Assembly (NCBI RefSeq): GCF_038433205.1
Contig: NZ_JBCDNA010000001.1
Location: forward strand, 1,178,001 to 1,242,000
Length of the DNA stretch: 64,000 bases
Direction of reading: 5' to 3'
Origin: Lutimonas vermicola
Lineage (GTDB): Bacteria; Bacteroidota; Bacteroidia; Flavobacteriales; Flavobacteriaceae
Shown here piece after piece: positions 53,801-61,684 of the stretch (position 1 is the first letter of the stretch; every line of letters starts with the position of its first letter). The notes under the pieces are model-generated. The model worked only from the letters and a program-made list of their open reading frames with translations. It was not told the origin of the DNA and did not search any database. Position numbers and translations under genes: made by a program.

Positions 53801-54129
53801 TGCACAAGCTGCCCAACCTGTCTCAGGTGTCGAGTGTGAATCAGATCATCGTAAGAGATTTTAATCAGGATACGCATTTGGATATGGTAATCGCCGGTAA
53901 TTTATACGGTTCAGAAGTTGAGACACCAAGAAATGATGCAGGAATAGGGCTTTATCTCGAAGGTAATGGCCAAGGAGAGTTTAATGCCGTACCGGCAAGG
54001 GAAAGTGGCCTTTTTATACCGGGAGACACAAAGGATCTTTCTTTAATTAAGATCAAAGAAAAGAATTATATTCTGGCGGTCAAAAATTATGATTATATAC
54101 AATTTATAGAGCTTGTTTCAGGATTATAA
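50818..54129 (+). CDS. VCBS/FG-GAP repeat and ASPIC/UnbV lipoprotein, copy 4
   Basis: 1103 residues with lipobox LALWSCTK. It shares the layout of the three tandem copies 15 kb away: DINNDGLVDLFFTAN, DVNNDGYLDIYCSVAG, DYDLDGDLDLYVANY, DINSDGWPDIYISNDF and DLDNDGWKDIFISNG, then ASPIC/UnbV at about residues 500-587 (FISLKFKGPDKNRSGVGVK...ITWPDG), then DADGDGFNDLYIVSGG, DYDKDGDLDLFVGGR, DFDQDGDIDFIVGNLG and a C-terminal domain. The DxNxDGxxD loops are calcium-binding type. Here it follows a SusC/D pair and precedes a LytS/LytTR system. Position and lipobox suggest a surface protein working with the transporter. Biochemical role unknown. Confidence 0.92.
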   Translation: MNRQFTLLIAVLALWSCTKNTDNPNTNKEVKIFKALDSDRSGILFANNLVENDSLNYLSYPYIYMGGGVAAGDINNDGLVDLFFTANMVENRLYLNKGGLNFEDISGTAHISGDQRWFTGVTMADVNNDGYLDIYCSVAGKFNPKSNLLYINNGDLTFTEQAEAYGVADVGNSIQSTFFDYDLDGDLDLYVANYPPTNFNAPNDYYVFKMYNAQDTETDKLFRNDGDRFTDVTDAAGLRSFGLSNSVTVSDINSDGWPDIYISNDFKVPDYLWINNKNGTFKEVSQKSTQQTALYGMGVDIADFNNDQLLDIIQMDMTPGDNRRSKANMAGMNPDLFWQTVKSGFHYQYMQNQLQINNGNLIDSLPSFSNVARLGGLATTDWSWGPLMMDLDNDGWKDIFISNGTRREINNKDYFNKLSKERLTKEQWLEKSLAIPSEKIDNFVFKNNGDLSFSKMNKEWGLEFVGWSNGCVYADLDNDGDLEIVLNNIDDIAAVFENFSSEKNNFISLKFKGPDKNRSGVGVKALLKANNMTQFQEMTLTRGFQSSVAPQLHFGIGDALLAEELKITWPDGKIQVLKDLDKNQFITIDHADASIVNTNEEPELKPLFATVTDTALTVVHKHVENDYDDFKDQVLLPHKTSTFGPGVSVGDLSGNGMDDFVVGGAHNNQTAVYYQTENGFRKQSFNDLNDDSDREDLGSLIFDADGDGFNDLYIVSGGSEFDPDSELLQDRLYVNDGKGNLSKSSSALPQMFVSGSRVQSFDYDKDGDLDLFVGGRLMPKNYPLPTHSYILENVSTAGNPKFNDVTDKIAPGLQSLGMVTDASWTDYDKDGWVDLIVVGEWMPITVFRNNRGVFENITEKLNLSTSTGWWFSIEEGDFDQDGDIDFIVGNLGLNYKYQASEEETFDIYINDFDKNQSNDIVLSYYDQGEKFPVRGRQCSSQQIPAIKNKFKDYDAFAVATLEDVYTKQDLEKSLHYQVNTFASIYLENKDGEFVLHKLPNLSQVSSVNQIIVRDFNQDTHLDMVIAGNLYGSEVETPRNDAGIGLYLEGNGQGEFNAVPARESGLFIPGDTKDLSLIKIKEKNYILAVKNYDYIQFIELVSGL

Positions 54130-54276
54130 ACCGGCTGATACTGTTTAGATATCATGATATGATTTCAGGTCTAAGGGTGCGCTAAGAATGCTTAAGAACC
54201 TTGTTTTTTTAATGAATGCTGTAATTACTTCATGGTTTTGGCCTTGAAAAAAGGTTGATGTTTTTTAGAGAGTTTT

Positions 54277-55323
54277 ATGTTTAAAAAATTGTTTTCGGAA
54301 TTTAGAATACCCATCAGGTACCATCTGCTCTTTTGGCTGATTTATTTTGTCTTCAATTTTTTCCGATTCGCCACAATCAATAATGATTACTGGTATTCAT
54401 TAAAATCAAATTTGATTGAATTTCCTTTAAATATTGTCATCACCTATTTTACGATCTATTACCTGATTCCAAAATACATACTTCCAAAAAAATACCTGCA
54501 GTTCTTCGTTCTGTTTACCCTGTCATTAATGCTGTTTTACTTAACGAGAACGGGCTTAAACTATATTCTTGTTACAAAAAATATTTGGCCCGAAGCTCAG
54601 GGCAGTCAAGAACCATTTACGGTGATTCACATTGTCGAACTCATCATTGGAGCGGTTTATGTTATTGCTCTGGTATCGGCCATCAAACTTACTTATGACT
54701 GGCTGAACGAAAAAAAACGAAATGATGACCTTCAAAGAATGCAACTTGAAACCGAATTAAATTTTCTGAAATCACAGATACAGCCTCACTTCTTTTTCAA
54801 CACACTGAACAACCTTTATGCACTGGTTATCAAAAAGTCGCCCAAAGCACCAAATGTTGTTTTGAAACTTTCGGAGATTATGCAGTATGTTTTATACGAA
54901 GTCAAGGAACCGAAGATCAGTTTGATGAAATCGATCAACTACCTTTACAGCTATTTGGAACTGGAACGATTGCGCTATGGCGAAAGAGTCAAATCGGAAA
55001 TCAATATAGAAGGAAATATTGACGATATTGAGATTCCTCCCTTGCTTTTTCTTCCATTTTTAGAGAATTGTTTTAAGCATGGAACCAATCACAATGAAGA
55101 TATAAAAGTCTCCATTGACTTTGTTGTTAAAGACAATTTTCTTTACTTTACGGTTGAGAACAACTTTGTCAAAAATAACAATGAAGCCCCAAAACACGGT
55201 ATCGGGATTGAAAATGTCAAGAGAAGATTGCAACTGCTTTATGGTACTGCATATAGTTTAAAGACCAGATCAAAATCGAATACGTATACTGTCAATTTGA
55301 AACTTCCACTTTATGAAGATTAA
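54277..55323 (+). CDS. LytS/YehU-type sensor histidine kinase
   Basis: 348 residues. Four hydrophobic helices fill about residues 12-145, then a linker coiled region (LNEKKRNDDLQRMQLETELNFL). The His_kinase domain of the LytS/AlgZ type has the phospho-accepting His171 in LKSQIQPHFFFNTLNNLYAL. The ATPase domain has PPLLFLPFLENCFKHGTNH (N box) and KHGIGIENVKRRLQLLYG. The 3-prime end overlaps the regulator gene by 11 bp, so both are translated together. It is placed directly after the fourth VCBS gene, with a 147-bp spacer. Signal unknown. Confidence 0.93.
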   Translation: MFKKLFSEFRIPIRYHLLFWLIYFVFNFFRFATINNDYWYSLKSNLIEFPLNIVITYFTIYYLIPKYILPKKYLQFFVLFTLSLMLFYLTRTGLNYILVTKNIWPEAQGSQEPFTVIHIVELIIGAVYVIALVSAIKLTYDWLNEKKRNDDLQRMQLETELNFLKSQIQPHFFFNTLNNLYALVIKKSPKAPNVVLKLSEIMQYVLYEVKEPKISLMKSINYLYSYLELERLRYGERVKSEINIEGNIDDIEIPPLLFLPFLENCFKHGTNHNEDIKVSIDFVVKDNFLYFTVENNFVKNNNEAPKHGIGIENVKRRLQLLYGTAYSLKTRSKSNTYTVNLKLPLYED

Positions 55324-56026
55324 TTGCATAATAATAGATGATGAACCTCTTGCTGCAGAGGTCATAGAAACTCATCTTAAGGAGTTTCCCCATATGAATC
55401 TCCAGGGTAGTTATGTGAATCCTTTTGAAGCACTTGCCATGATTGAAAGTGGCCAGATCGATGTGGTTTTTATCGATATCAACATGCCAAAAATGAATGG
55501 TCTTGATTTTATCAAAAGCCTTGATTCAAGTCCATACTTTATTATCACAACTGCTTACAGGGAATACGCTGTCGAAAGTTTTGATCTTGATGTACTTGAT
55601 TATCTGGTCAAACCGGTTCCTTTTACCAGATTCTTAAAATCGATCAACAAATTGTCGCAAAAATTTATCATTGACAGATCGACGGGACCAGTACTTCCAA
55701 CCACAGAGAAATCATTTATCTTTCTAAAAGTGGATAAAAAATTGATCAAGATTAAATTTGAGGATATCTATTTTATTGAAAGCCTCAAGGATTATATCAA
55801 GGTATTCACAAAGTCTGGCGACTATCTTGCTCATAAATCGTTATCCGGGATTACTGAAGAATTGCCTAAAAATCAATTTTTAAGACTTCACAGGTCATTT
55901 ACGGTGGCACTTGATAAGATACAGGCCTTGGAGGGCAACTCCGTACTGGTGACCGATAAACGAATACCTATAGGACGTAAATATATAAATCACGCCAAAG
56001 ACGTGATTTTAAATACTCCAATTTAA
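55313..56026 (+). CDS. LytTR-family response regulator
   Basis: 237 residues. The receiver domain (about residues 1-120) has IIIDDEPLAAEVIETHL, the phosphorylation site Asp55 in VVFIDINMPKMNGLDF, TTAYREYAVESF and the Lys-Pro LVKPVPFTRF. The C-terminal LytTR DNA-binding domain (about residues 140-235) has FLKVDKKLIKIKFEDIYFIESLKDYIKVFT and FLRLHRSFTVALDKIQALEG...IPIGRKYINHAKD. It overlaps the kinase gene by 11 bp. Known LytTR regulators bind spaced direct repeats in promoters, and the targets here are not evident. Confidence 0.94.
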   Translation: MKINCIIIDDEPLAAEVIETHLKEFPHMNLQGSYVNPFEALAMIESGQIDVVFIDINMPKMNGLDFIKSLDSSPYFIITTAYREYAVESFDLDVLDYLVKPVPFTRFLKSINKLSQKFIIDRSTGPVLPTTEKSFIFLKVDKKLIKIKFEDIYFIESLKDYIKVFTKSGDYLAHKSLSGITEELPKNQFLRLHRSFTVALDKIQALEGNSVLVTDKRIPIGRKYINHAKDVILNTPI

Positions 56027-56035
56027 GAAGATTGA

Positions 56036-56755
56036 TCAACCGGTAACCTGGCTCACACTTCCGCCTGAGTTCTTGTGCCTATCAATTCTTTCAGGATTCC
56101 CTATAAACTTAATATCAGCGCCACTGCTGGCATTTCCTTCAAATGACTTTGTGACGTTTAACTTTATCACTGAGCCGCTGCTGGCACTGGCGATACAGTT
56201 TTTTGCAATTAACTCATAAGCTTTTATATCGCTTCCACTGGAAGAAGAGGCGTTAAGCGAATTTGCCTCTCCTCTTAATTCCATACCGGCTCCGCTTGAA
56301 CTCTCGCAAATGAGCTGGTCAACCTTGAGGTCCATTCTTACGTGGGCGCCGCTACTCACACTTAAAACCAGTTTTTCTGAAGTAAACGTATTCTCTGAAT
56401 ACACTTCGGCCCCACTGTTTACTTGAATCTCATTGATATGGTCAGCCGAAACATGAATCTTTTTGGCGCTTGACGTATAGATGTTTTTTTTAGCCGTTAT
56501 ATAAAGGGTCCCGTCTTTTACTTCAGTTTCAATGAGGTCATGCAGGTTTTGATCTGCCTCAACCTCCAATGAGATATTTTTGCTCTTGGTGATATACACA
56601 TCGAGGCCTCTGCTGGCATTGATACGAACAAAATCATTTGAGATTTTCCTTTTCTTTGAAACGACGTTTCCATCTCCTCTTACGCCATTATACATACATG
56701 AACTTGTTGAAAAAATAAGCAGGGCGACAGTTGCGAGTTTGATAAAATATTTCAT
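56036..56755 (-). CDS. DUF2807 (head GIN domain) lipoprotein
   Basis: 239 residues with lipobox STSSCMYN. The sequence fits the DUF2807 beta-helix family: it starts GDGNVVSKKRKISNDFVRINASRGLDVYITKSKNISLEVEAD and continues in repeated short turns rich in Ser-Ser-Gly (SVSSGAHVRMDL, CESSSGAGMELRG, ASSSSGSDIKAYE, ASASSGSVIKLNV, ASSGADIKFIG). The Bacteroidetes families with this fold are mostly periplasmic and uncharacterised. It converges on the LytTR gene (9 bp) and follows the PspC gene on the same strand after 88 bp, so it probably belongs to the same envelope-stress group. Confidence 0.86.
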   Translation of the reverse strand: MKYFIKLATVALLIFSTSSCMYNGVRGDGNVVSKKRKISNDFVRINASRGLDVYITKSKNISLEVEADQNLHDLIETEVKDGTLYITAKKNIYTSSAKKIHVSADHINEIQVNSGAEVYSENTFTSEKLVLSVSSGAHVRMDLKVDQLICESSSGAGMELRGEANSLNASSSSGSDIKAYELIAKNCIASASSGSVIKLNVTKSFEGNASSGADIKFIGNPERIDRHKNSGGSVSQVTG

Positions 56756-56843
56756 AATAAAGATTTTTTGATTAGGCTTAAATAATATTTGATGTGTTTG
56801 TTTTAAAAAAGGTTACATGCAGGTGTGAAAATAAAATTAAAAA

Positions 56844-58607
56844 CTATATAGTGTCTTTTGTACTTCTTACAACAACTCCCGAAGCATCAATTTTCACTTC
56901 TGACTTTTCCTTCCCGTCTTCTTGTATTTCAATGCGTACCCCTTCTTCATCAATTTTCATGTTGAACGAATCGTTATTGTTTTCAATATTGATGATACCT
57001 TCTGAACAATCAAGACAATAAAATCCTTCACGAGTCATTTTAAAATAGTGTTTGGCCATATCGTTATCATAGATATTTTGTGCGTTGTCAACGTCATAAA
57101 GAAAGGTCCTGGTTGAATGGTCAAGGAAAACAACCTGATTTTCGGGTAAATACAGATCCACATAGATCCTTTGTTCACTGAATCTATTGTTCAATTGTGC
57201 TAAAAAGTAGCCATTGATCCTTAGTTCATCCTCCGAAAGTTCGTATTCATATTCAATCAAATCAGCATTATCCCTGGCATCTTTGCGGCTTTTACCTTGA
57301 GAAAGCTTTCTCACCTTTACATACATTGTCTCATTATCCGAAGGCAGAATATTGAATCTTATATTATTTGAATAAATTTTCTCCTGATTGTTGTTGTCAA
57401 TGATAATTTCGGACCTCCAACTGCGTTTCAATTCGCGGCGATTCGATAAATCTTTGTTGTCAACCATTTTTATTTCCAGGGTATCGCTTGGGCTGTATAT
57501 AAGCTCTTGTGTATTAATCACTGATCCGTCATAGGCCGAATTCATGAATTGACGCGTACCAAAGAAAATAGCTATCAAAAGTGCAACGATCCATACTCCA
57601 AGCAAGGAAAGCTTGGTGGTTTTACCAATGGATTTGGTATTGTTTGACAATATTCTTAATCCAAGGGAAAACAGAAAAAAGAAAGGTATCGCGACCAAAA
57701 CAAAGATCAAGGCAGACAGGACCCACACAGGTAATCCAGAATTATTGTAGATTACTGAGTTGCGAAACAACCAATCGTCATGCATAAAATCCAAAGATCC
57801 AAGTGTAAACATGCCGATTAACATGCCAAGAATGGTCAGTACTGCTAGAACGATCAATAAGACTCCGATAAATTTACCAATGATCATAAAGATGGTTACA
57901 AAAATCTTACCTAAAGTATCGACAAAATCTTGTGAACCTGATTTTGCCCTTGCGCCATATTTTTTATAATCAGCGTTTTTTACTTTTTCAGATACTTCGT
58001 CGATGCCGTATTTGACTCTAGTTGATGCCTCTGAGATCTCATCACGAATTTTTTTTTCAATATTGCTTATATTGACTTCAGCGCCTTCCATTTCCAATTT
58101 CTCGGCTGTTGTATTGGCTTCGGGAAGCAATATCCATAAAAGCGGGTATAAGATGAACCCAAACCCAAATCCAAAAGCTGCAACCAACCAAGCCAGTCTG
58201 ATCCAAATCACATCAATATTAAGATAATGTGCCATACCAGATGAAACACCACCCAGGAACTTGTCACTTCCGTCTCTGTATAATTTTTTGCGCCTTTGAC
58301 TACTGTAACTGCCATAAGCATCATCATTAAAGATCTCTTCGTCAACCATATAGTCTTCAGGTTTACCCATGACTTCTATCACTTCATCTATATCCTGCTC
58401 ATTGATGACTTGTCTTACATCTTTGACTTTTGCCGATAATAATTCACCAATTCTGGTTTCTATATCAGTTATGATTTCATCCCTGCCCTTGGGGTCATCA
58501 CTTAAAGAACGTCGAATAGCATCTAAATAGCCTTTCAGTTTTTGATAAGCAACTTCATCAATATGAAAAAATATACCACCTAGATTTATATTTATAGTCT
58601 TGTTCAT
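56844..58607 (-). CDS. PspC-domain membrane protein
   Basis: 587 residues. The N-terminal part (about residues 1-85) has a cytoplasmic region with GRDEIITDIETRIGELLSAKVKDVRQVINEQDIDEVIEVMGKPEDYM, typical of Bacteroidetes PspC proteins. The PspC domain follows (KKLYRDGSDKFLGGVSSGMAHYLNIDVIWIRLAWLVAAFGFGFG, about residues 108-170). Several further membrane helices lie at about 240-380, and then a C-terminal extracytoplasmic beta-rich region. It probably senses or protects the envelope, as in the phage-shock response, though no PspA is nearby. The PadR gene upstream overlaps it by 4 bp (ATGA), so they are coupled. Confidence 0.88.
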   Translation of the reverse strand: MNKTININLGGIFFHIDEVAYQKLKGYLDAIRRSLSDDPKGRDEIITDIETRIGELLSAKVKDVRQVINEQDIDEVIEVMGKPEDYMVDEEIFNDDAYGSYSSQRRKKLYRDGSDKFLGGVSSGMAHYLNIDVIWIRLAWLVAAFGFGFGFILYPLLWILLPEANTTAEKLEMEGAEVNISNIEKKIRDEISEASTRVKYGIDEVSEKVKNADYKKYGARAKSGSQDFVDTLGKIFVTIFMIIGKFIGVLLIVLAVLTILGMLIGMFTLGSLDFMHDDWLFRNSVIYNNSGLPVWVLSALIFVLVAIPFFFLFSLGLRILSNNTKSIGKTTKLSLLGVWIVALLIAIFFGTRQFMNSAYDGSVINTQELIYSPSDTLEIKMVDNKDLSNRRELKRSWRSEIIIDNNNQEKIYSNNIRFNILPSDNETMYVKVRKLSQGKSRKDARDNADLIEYEYELSEDELRINGYFLAQLNNRFSEQRIYVDLYLPENQVVFLDHSTRTFLYDVDNAQNIYDNDMAKHYFKMTREGFYCLDCSEGIINIENNNDSFNMKIDEEGVRIEIQEDGKEKSEVKIDASGVVVRSTKDTI

Positions 58608-58954
58608 TTTGTTGTATTTTTTGATTTATTATTCTTTGTTACCAGGTTCACTGCTTTAACCAATTCGCTCCAGGTAGTGTTTAAACCTGCTAAAAATATC
58701 TTTCCGGTTTCGGTTAAACCATAATATTTTCTTGGCGGTCCGGAAGTTGATTCTTCCCAGCGATATGTCAAAAGTCCTGCATTTTTCAATCTTGTTAGTA
58801 AAGGATACACAGTACCCTCAACCACAAGCAGTTTTGCGTCTTTTAACTGGACCAGGATTTCAGAAGTATAAGCATCCCCACCTTCCAAAATTGATAGGAT
58901 GCAGAATTCTAGAACTCCTTTACGCATTTGTGCTTTTGTGTTTTCAATCTTCAT
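58604..58954 (-). CDS. PadR-family transcriptional regulator
   Basis: 116 residues starting at the ATG 58952-58954. The open frame upstream is not homologous. The winged-helix PadR domain is clear: MRKGVLEFCILSILEGGDAYTSEILVQLKDAKLLVVEGTVYPLLTRLKNAGLLTYRW, then GPPRKYYGLTETGKIFLAGL, with a short C-terminal helix. Small PadR proteins repress neighbouring stress genes and respond to hydrophobic ligands. It overlaps the PspC gene by 4 bp and probably regulates this group, itself included. Confidence 0.92.
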   Translation of the reverse strand: MKIENTKAQMRKGVLEFCILSILEGGDAYTSEILVQLKDAKLLVVEGTVYPLLTRLKNAGLLTYRWEESTSGPPRKYYGLTETGKIFLAGLNTTWSELVKAVNLVTKNNKSKNTTK

Positions 58955-59076
58955 GTTTTTCTCTTTTAATCTTTTAATTAATGATTTATAAGACCCATTC
59001 CTTTTAGAACAATACCGACTGTATGGTATTGGCAATAAATATTACGATTGAGATTAGTATAGTGATCATAATGTCT

Positions 59077-59472
59077 TTATTTAATAAACTTAATTGTTAG
59101 GGGGTACTCATACACTTCACCTTGATTGGCCTTAATCGCAGCAAAAATGATCAATACGAATTTTACCATGGCCAATATGCCAATGAGTGAACCAACACTG
59201 ATCATTCCGAAAAGATCCAAATGATGAAAATCATCCATGATGGTTCTGATCGCAAAAGGCACAATTGACAAACCAAGAATAAAAGTGTACAATAAATAAC
59301 TCAGGTTAAAATTGATGGCCTCTTTACCATTCCTGTCAATAAAATCACTTTTCCTTTTGTTCAATTCCCAAATCACAAGTGGGCCTACAACGGCTCCAAA
59401 AGGAAATATATATCCAAAGAAAGCAGATAAGTGTAATAAAAATGCGTTGTTGTTATCGTTTCGTGTTGCCAT
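59077..59472 (-). CDS. DUF4870 membrane protein
   Basis: 131 residues. It fits DUF4870: LLHLSAFFGYIFPFGAVVGPLVIWELNKRKSDFIDRNGKEAINFNLSYLLY, followed by two further helices and the short tail GEVYEYPLTIKFIK. About four hydrophobic segments, inner membrane. The family is uncharacterised but commonly sits with PspC, PadR and DUF2807 genes in Bacteroidetes, as here. The next gene downstream (PadR) starts 123 bp away on the same strand. Confidence 0.86.
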   Translation of the reverse strand: MATRNDNNNAFLLHLSAFFGYIFPFGAVVGPLVIWELNKRKSDFIDRNGKEAINFNLSYLLYTFILGLSIVPFAIRTIMDDFHHLDLFGMISVGSLIGILAMVKFVLIIFAAIKANQGEVYEYPLTIKFIK

Positions 59473-59625
59473 AATATAAAAGTGTATAATACTTTCTTAT
59501 GCAAATATATATACAAAAGATAATACCATGCAATACCAAGTACTGTAATTTAACATTTTTTTAACATTTAAATCATACGAATAAATCACATTTTTTGTTG
59601 TATTTTAGGGGCTTAAAGAAAGAAA

Positions 59626-60084
59626 ATGCCAAAATTTACAGTAAGCAATTTAAATCGGTTTTTAGCAATAAAATTACCTTCTGCCTTTATATCCGGGGTC
59701 AGGGTCAGCGCTATTTCGGCTACTGAAGCTCATGCCAGAGTCACTCATAAATGGATTAATCAAAACCCATTTAAGTCACTTTACTGGGCAACACAAGGAA
59801 TGGCAGCCGAATTGGTTACCGGCATCCTAATGATGAAAAAAATCAAGGAATCCAACCATAAAATATCTATGTTGGTGGTGAAACAGGAAGGCAGTTTTCA
59901 TAAAAAAGCTACCGGTAAAATTGTTTTTTCTTGCCTTCAGGGAAAAGAGATTGATACGGTTATTGCAAAGGCCATAGAAACTGGAGAAGGCCAGAGTATC
60001 GTGCTTAAAGCCGCCGGGTTTAACCAGGAAAATGATATGGTCTCAGATTTTGAATTCACCTGGAGCCTAAAATTAAAAGATTAA
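59626..60084 (+). CDS. DUF4442 hot-dog-fold protein (thioesterase-like)
   Basis: 152 residues. The pattern PSAFISGVRVSAISATEAHARVTHKWINQNPFKSLYWATQGMAAELVTGILMM fits the DUF4442 hot-dog group, which resembles acyl-CoA thioesterases of the PaaI/YiiD type. The helix that carries the Asn/Asp-Ser/Glu catalytic pair in thioesterases reads QGMAAELVTG here. No thioesterase-specific partner gene is near. It is followed after 25 bp by the AIM24 gene on the same strand, so they may form a small operon. Substrate unknown. Confidence 0.8.
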   Translation: MPKFTVSNLNRFLAIKLPSAFISGVRVSAISATEAHARVTHKWINQNPFKSLYWATQGMAAELVTGILMMKKIKESNHKISMLVVKQEGSFHKKATGKIVFSCLQGKEIDTVIAKAIETGEGQSIVLKAAGFNQENDMVSDFEFTWSLKLKD

Positions 60085-60109
60085 TGAATCCTTTTAAATA
60101 TCCCGCCAT

Positions 60110-60910
60110 ATGAACGCACACGAAATAGACTACAAAATTTATGGAGAAGAAATGCAATTTGTCGAAATTGAACTTGATCCCCAAGAAGGAGTTGTAGCTG
60201 AAGCAGGCAGTTTTATGATGATGGATGATCAGATAAAAATGGACACGATACTCGGAGATGGTTCAGGACAGTCAAAAGATATCCTGGGAAATTTGTTCTC
60301 AGCCGGAAAGAGGCTTTTGACAGGTGAAAGCCTTTTTATGACAGTGTATACGAACTTATCAAATATCAGGAGAAAAGTTTCTTTTGCCTCTCCTTATCCT
60401 GGTAAGATTATACCAATTGACCTTAAAAGTTATCAAGGTGTATTTATCTGTCAAAAAGATGCGTTTCTCTGCGCCGCAAAAGGAGTTTCCATCAGCATAG
60501 AATTCTCAAAAAGATTGGGCAGAGGTTTTTTTGGAGGTGAAGGATTTATTATGCAAAAAATAGAAGGAGATGGCATGTCGTTCTTACATGCAAGTGGTAC
60601 CGTAGTGCAGCGCGAATTAAAAGAAGGTGAAATCCTAAAGGTAGACACCGGTTGTATTGTGGGTTTTAGCCAAACGGTAAATTACGATATCGAATACATC
60701 GGAGGAATCAGGAATACTGTATTTGGAGGTGAAGGTTTCTTTTTTGCCACCCTTAAAGGTCCTGGAACCATTGCAATACAGTCTCTTCCATTCAGCCGGC
60801 TTGCAGATCGCATCATTGCGAGTGCCCCTTCTCAGGGAGGAAAACGAAAAGATGAAGGAAGTATTTTAGGAGGCTTAGGAGATTTGTTAGATGGCGACAA
60901 CAGAATTTAG
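60110..60910 (+). CDS. AIM24/TIGR00266-family protein
   Basis: 266 residues with the double beta-roll pattern of the AIM24 family: MQFVEIELDPQEGVVAEAGSFMMMDDQIKMDT, LFMTVYTNLSNIRRKVSFASPYPGKIIPIDL, GRGFFGGEGFIMQKIEGDGMSFLHASGTVVQREL, GEILKVDTGCIVGFSQTVNYDIEYIGGIRNTVFGGEGFFFATLKGPG. The gene is widespread in bacteria. The mitochondrial relative in yeast helps organise cristae, and the bacterial role is unknown. It converges with the DUF4369 lipoprotein gene (7-bp gap). Confidence 0.88.
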   Translation: MNAHEIDYKIYGEEMQFVEIELDPQEGVVAEAGSFMMMDDQIKMDTILGDGSGQSKDILGNLFSAGKRLLTGESLFMTVYTNLSNIRRKVSFASPYPGKIIPIDLKSYQGVFICQKDAFLCAAKGVSISIEFSKRLGRGFFGGEGFIMQKIEGDGMSFLHASGTVVQRELKEGEILKVDTGCIVGFSQTVNYDIEYIGGIRNTVFGGEGFFFATLKGPGTIAIQSLPFSRLADRIIASAPSQGGKRKDEGSILGGLGDLLDGDNRI

Positions 60911-60917
60911 CCCTTCC

Positions 60918-61616
60918 CTACTCCTTCTCTGAAACCTTGATCTCGCTGATAAAGGCATCCAGCTGTTTACCGTATTTTGACGCCTTTACTTCAGGAGTCA
61001 AAGAGTTGTTAATCGTATCGAGCAATTTTATATTCGCATTGACCAATTCTGTCAGGGCTATATAAGGAGCAACTTCATAATTCGCATTTTTTACAGCAAA
61101 ATTCGTTGTGTACAGGTACTTCTTTCTTTGCCAGTTTTTTAATTTTTTAGCCACTATATCAATAGAATCCTGACTTCCGGCCTTTCTGGCCTCAAATTCT
61201 TCCTTTACAAGATCGAGTTTCTGGTTGTTGAACTGTTGCTGCATGGCACTGAAATCGTCTAACAATTTCTGGTTTTCAGAACCTGTAACTTTTGCCTTTA
61301 AAGCAAAAAGATCAAGTTGAGTCTCGATCATGACAGTATCCTTTTCTCCAAAGAAGGCAATCCTTTTACTACTGTTACCAAGCGTAAGGTAATACATCTC
61401 GGGACTTTCTACTTCATCGGTCAGTAAAAAGTCTTCTTTTCCGCTGACATCAACTGAATCAACAGATATGATCATTGAATCGAGTTGTTTCTGTAAATAA
61501 AAAGTTCCCTTTTTAAGCCCTTTTACAGAAGTTTTAACATACATGGTGTTTTCATTTTCCTTTGAACAAGCCATTACAGTTATCGCGATGACCATGATCA
61601 TACCTATCTTCTTCAT
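60918..61616 (-). CDS. DUF4369 lipoprotein
   Basis: 232 residues with lipobox TVMACSKE. The N-terminal domain (TSVKGLKKGTFYLQKQLDSMIISVDSVDVSGKEDFLLTDEVESPEMYYLTLG) fits DUF4369, a domain often found before a thioredoxin-like domain. Here there is no CxxC and no thioredoxin domain. Instead a helical C-terminal half (SAMQQQFNNQKLDLVKEEFEARKAGSQDSIDIVAKKL) completes the protein. Function unknown, periplasmic or outer-membrane location inferred from the signal. Confidence 0.83.
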   Translation of the reverse strand: MKKIGMIMVIAITVMACSKENENTMYVKTSVKGLKKGTFYLQKQLDSMIISVDSVDVSGKEDFLLTDEVESPEMYYLTLGNSSKRIAFFGEKDTVMIETQLDLFALKAKVTGSENQKLLDDFSAMQQQFNNQKLDLVKEEFEARKAGSQDSIDIVAKKLKNWQRKKYLYTTNFAVKNANYEVAPYIALTELVNANIKLLDTINNSLTPEVKASKYGKQLDAFISEIKVSEKE

Positions 61617-61684
61617 ATAAATTGGGTTTTACAGTGGGCAAATATATTAGAAAAAATGAATAATTCTACACTATTTTAACTGAT

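Noticed and set aside
54149..54160. 12-bp palindrome ATATCATGATAT before the LytS gene
   Set aside because: Short and AT-rich, expected by chance in a spacer of this composition. No repeat of it was seen elsewhere in the window.
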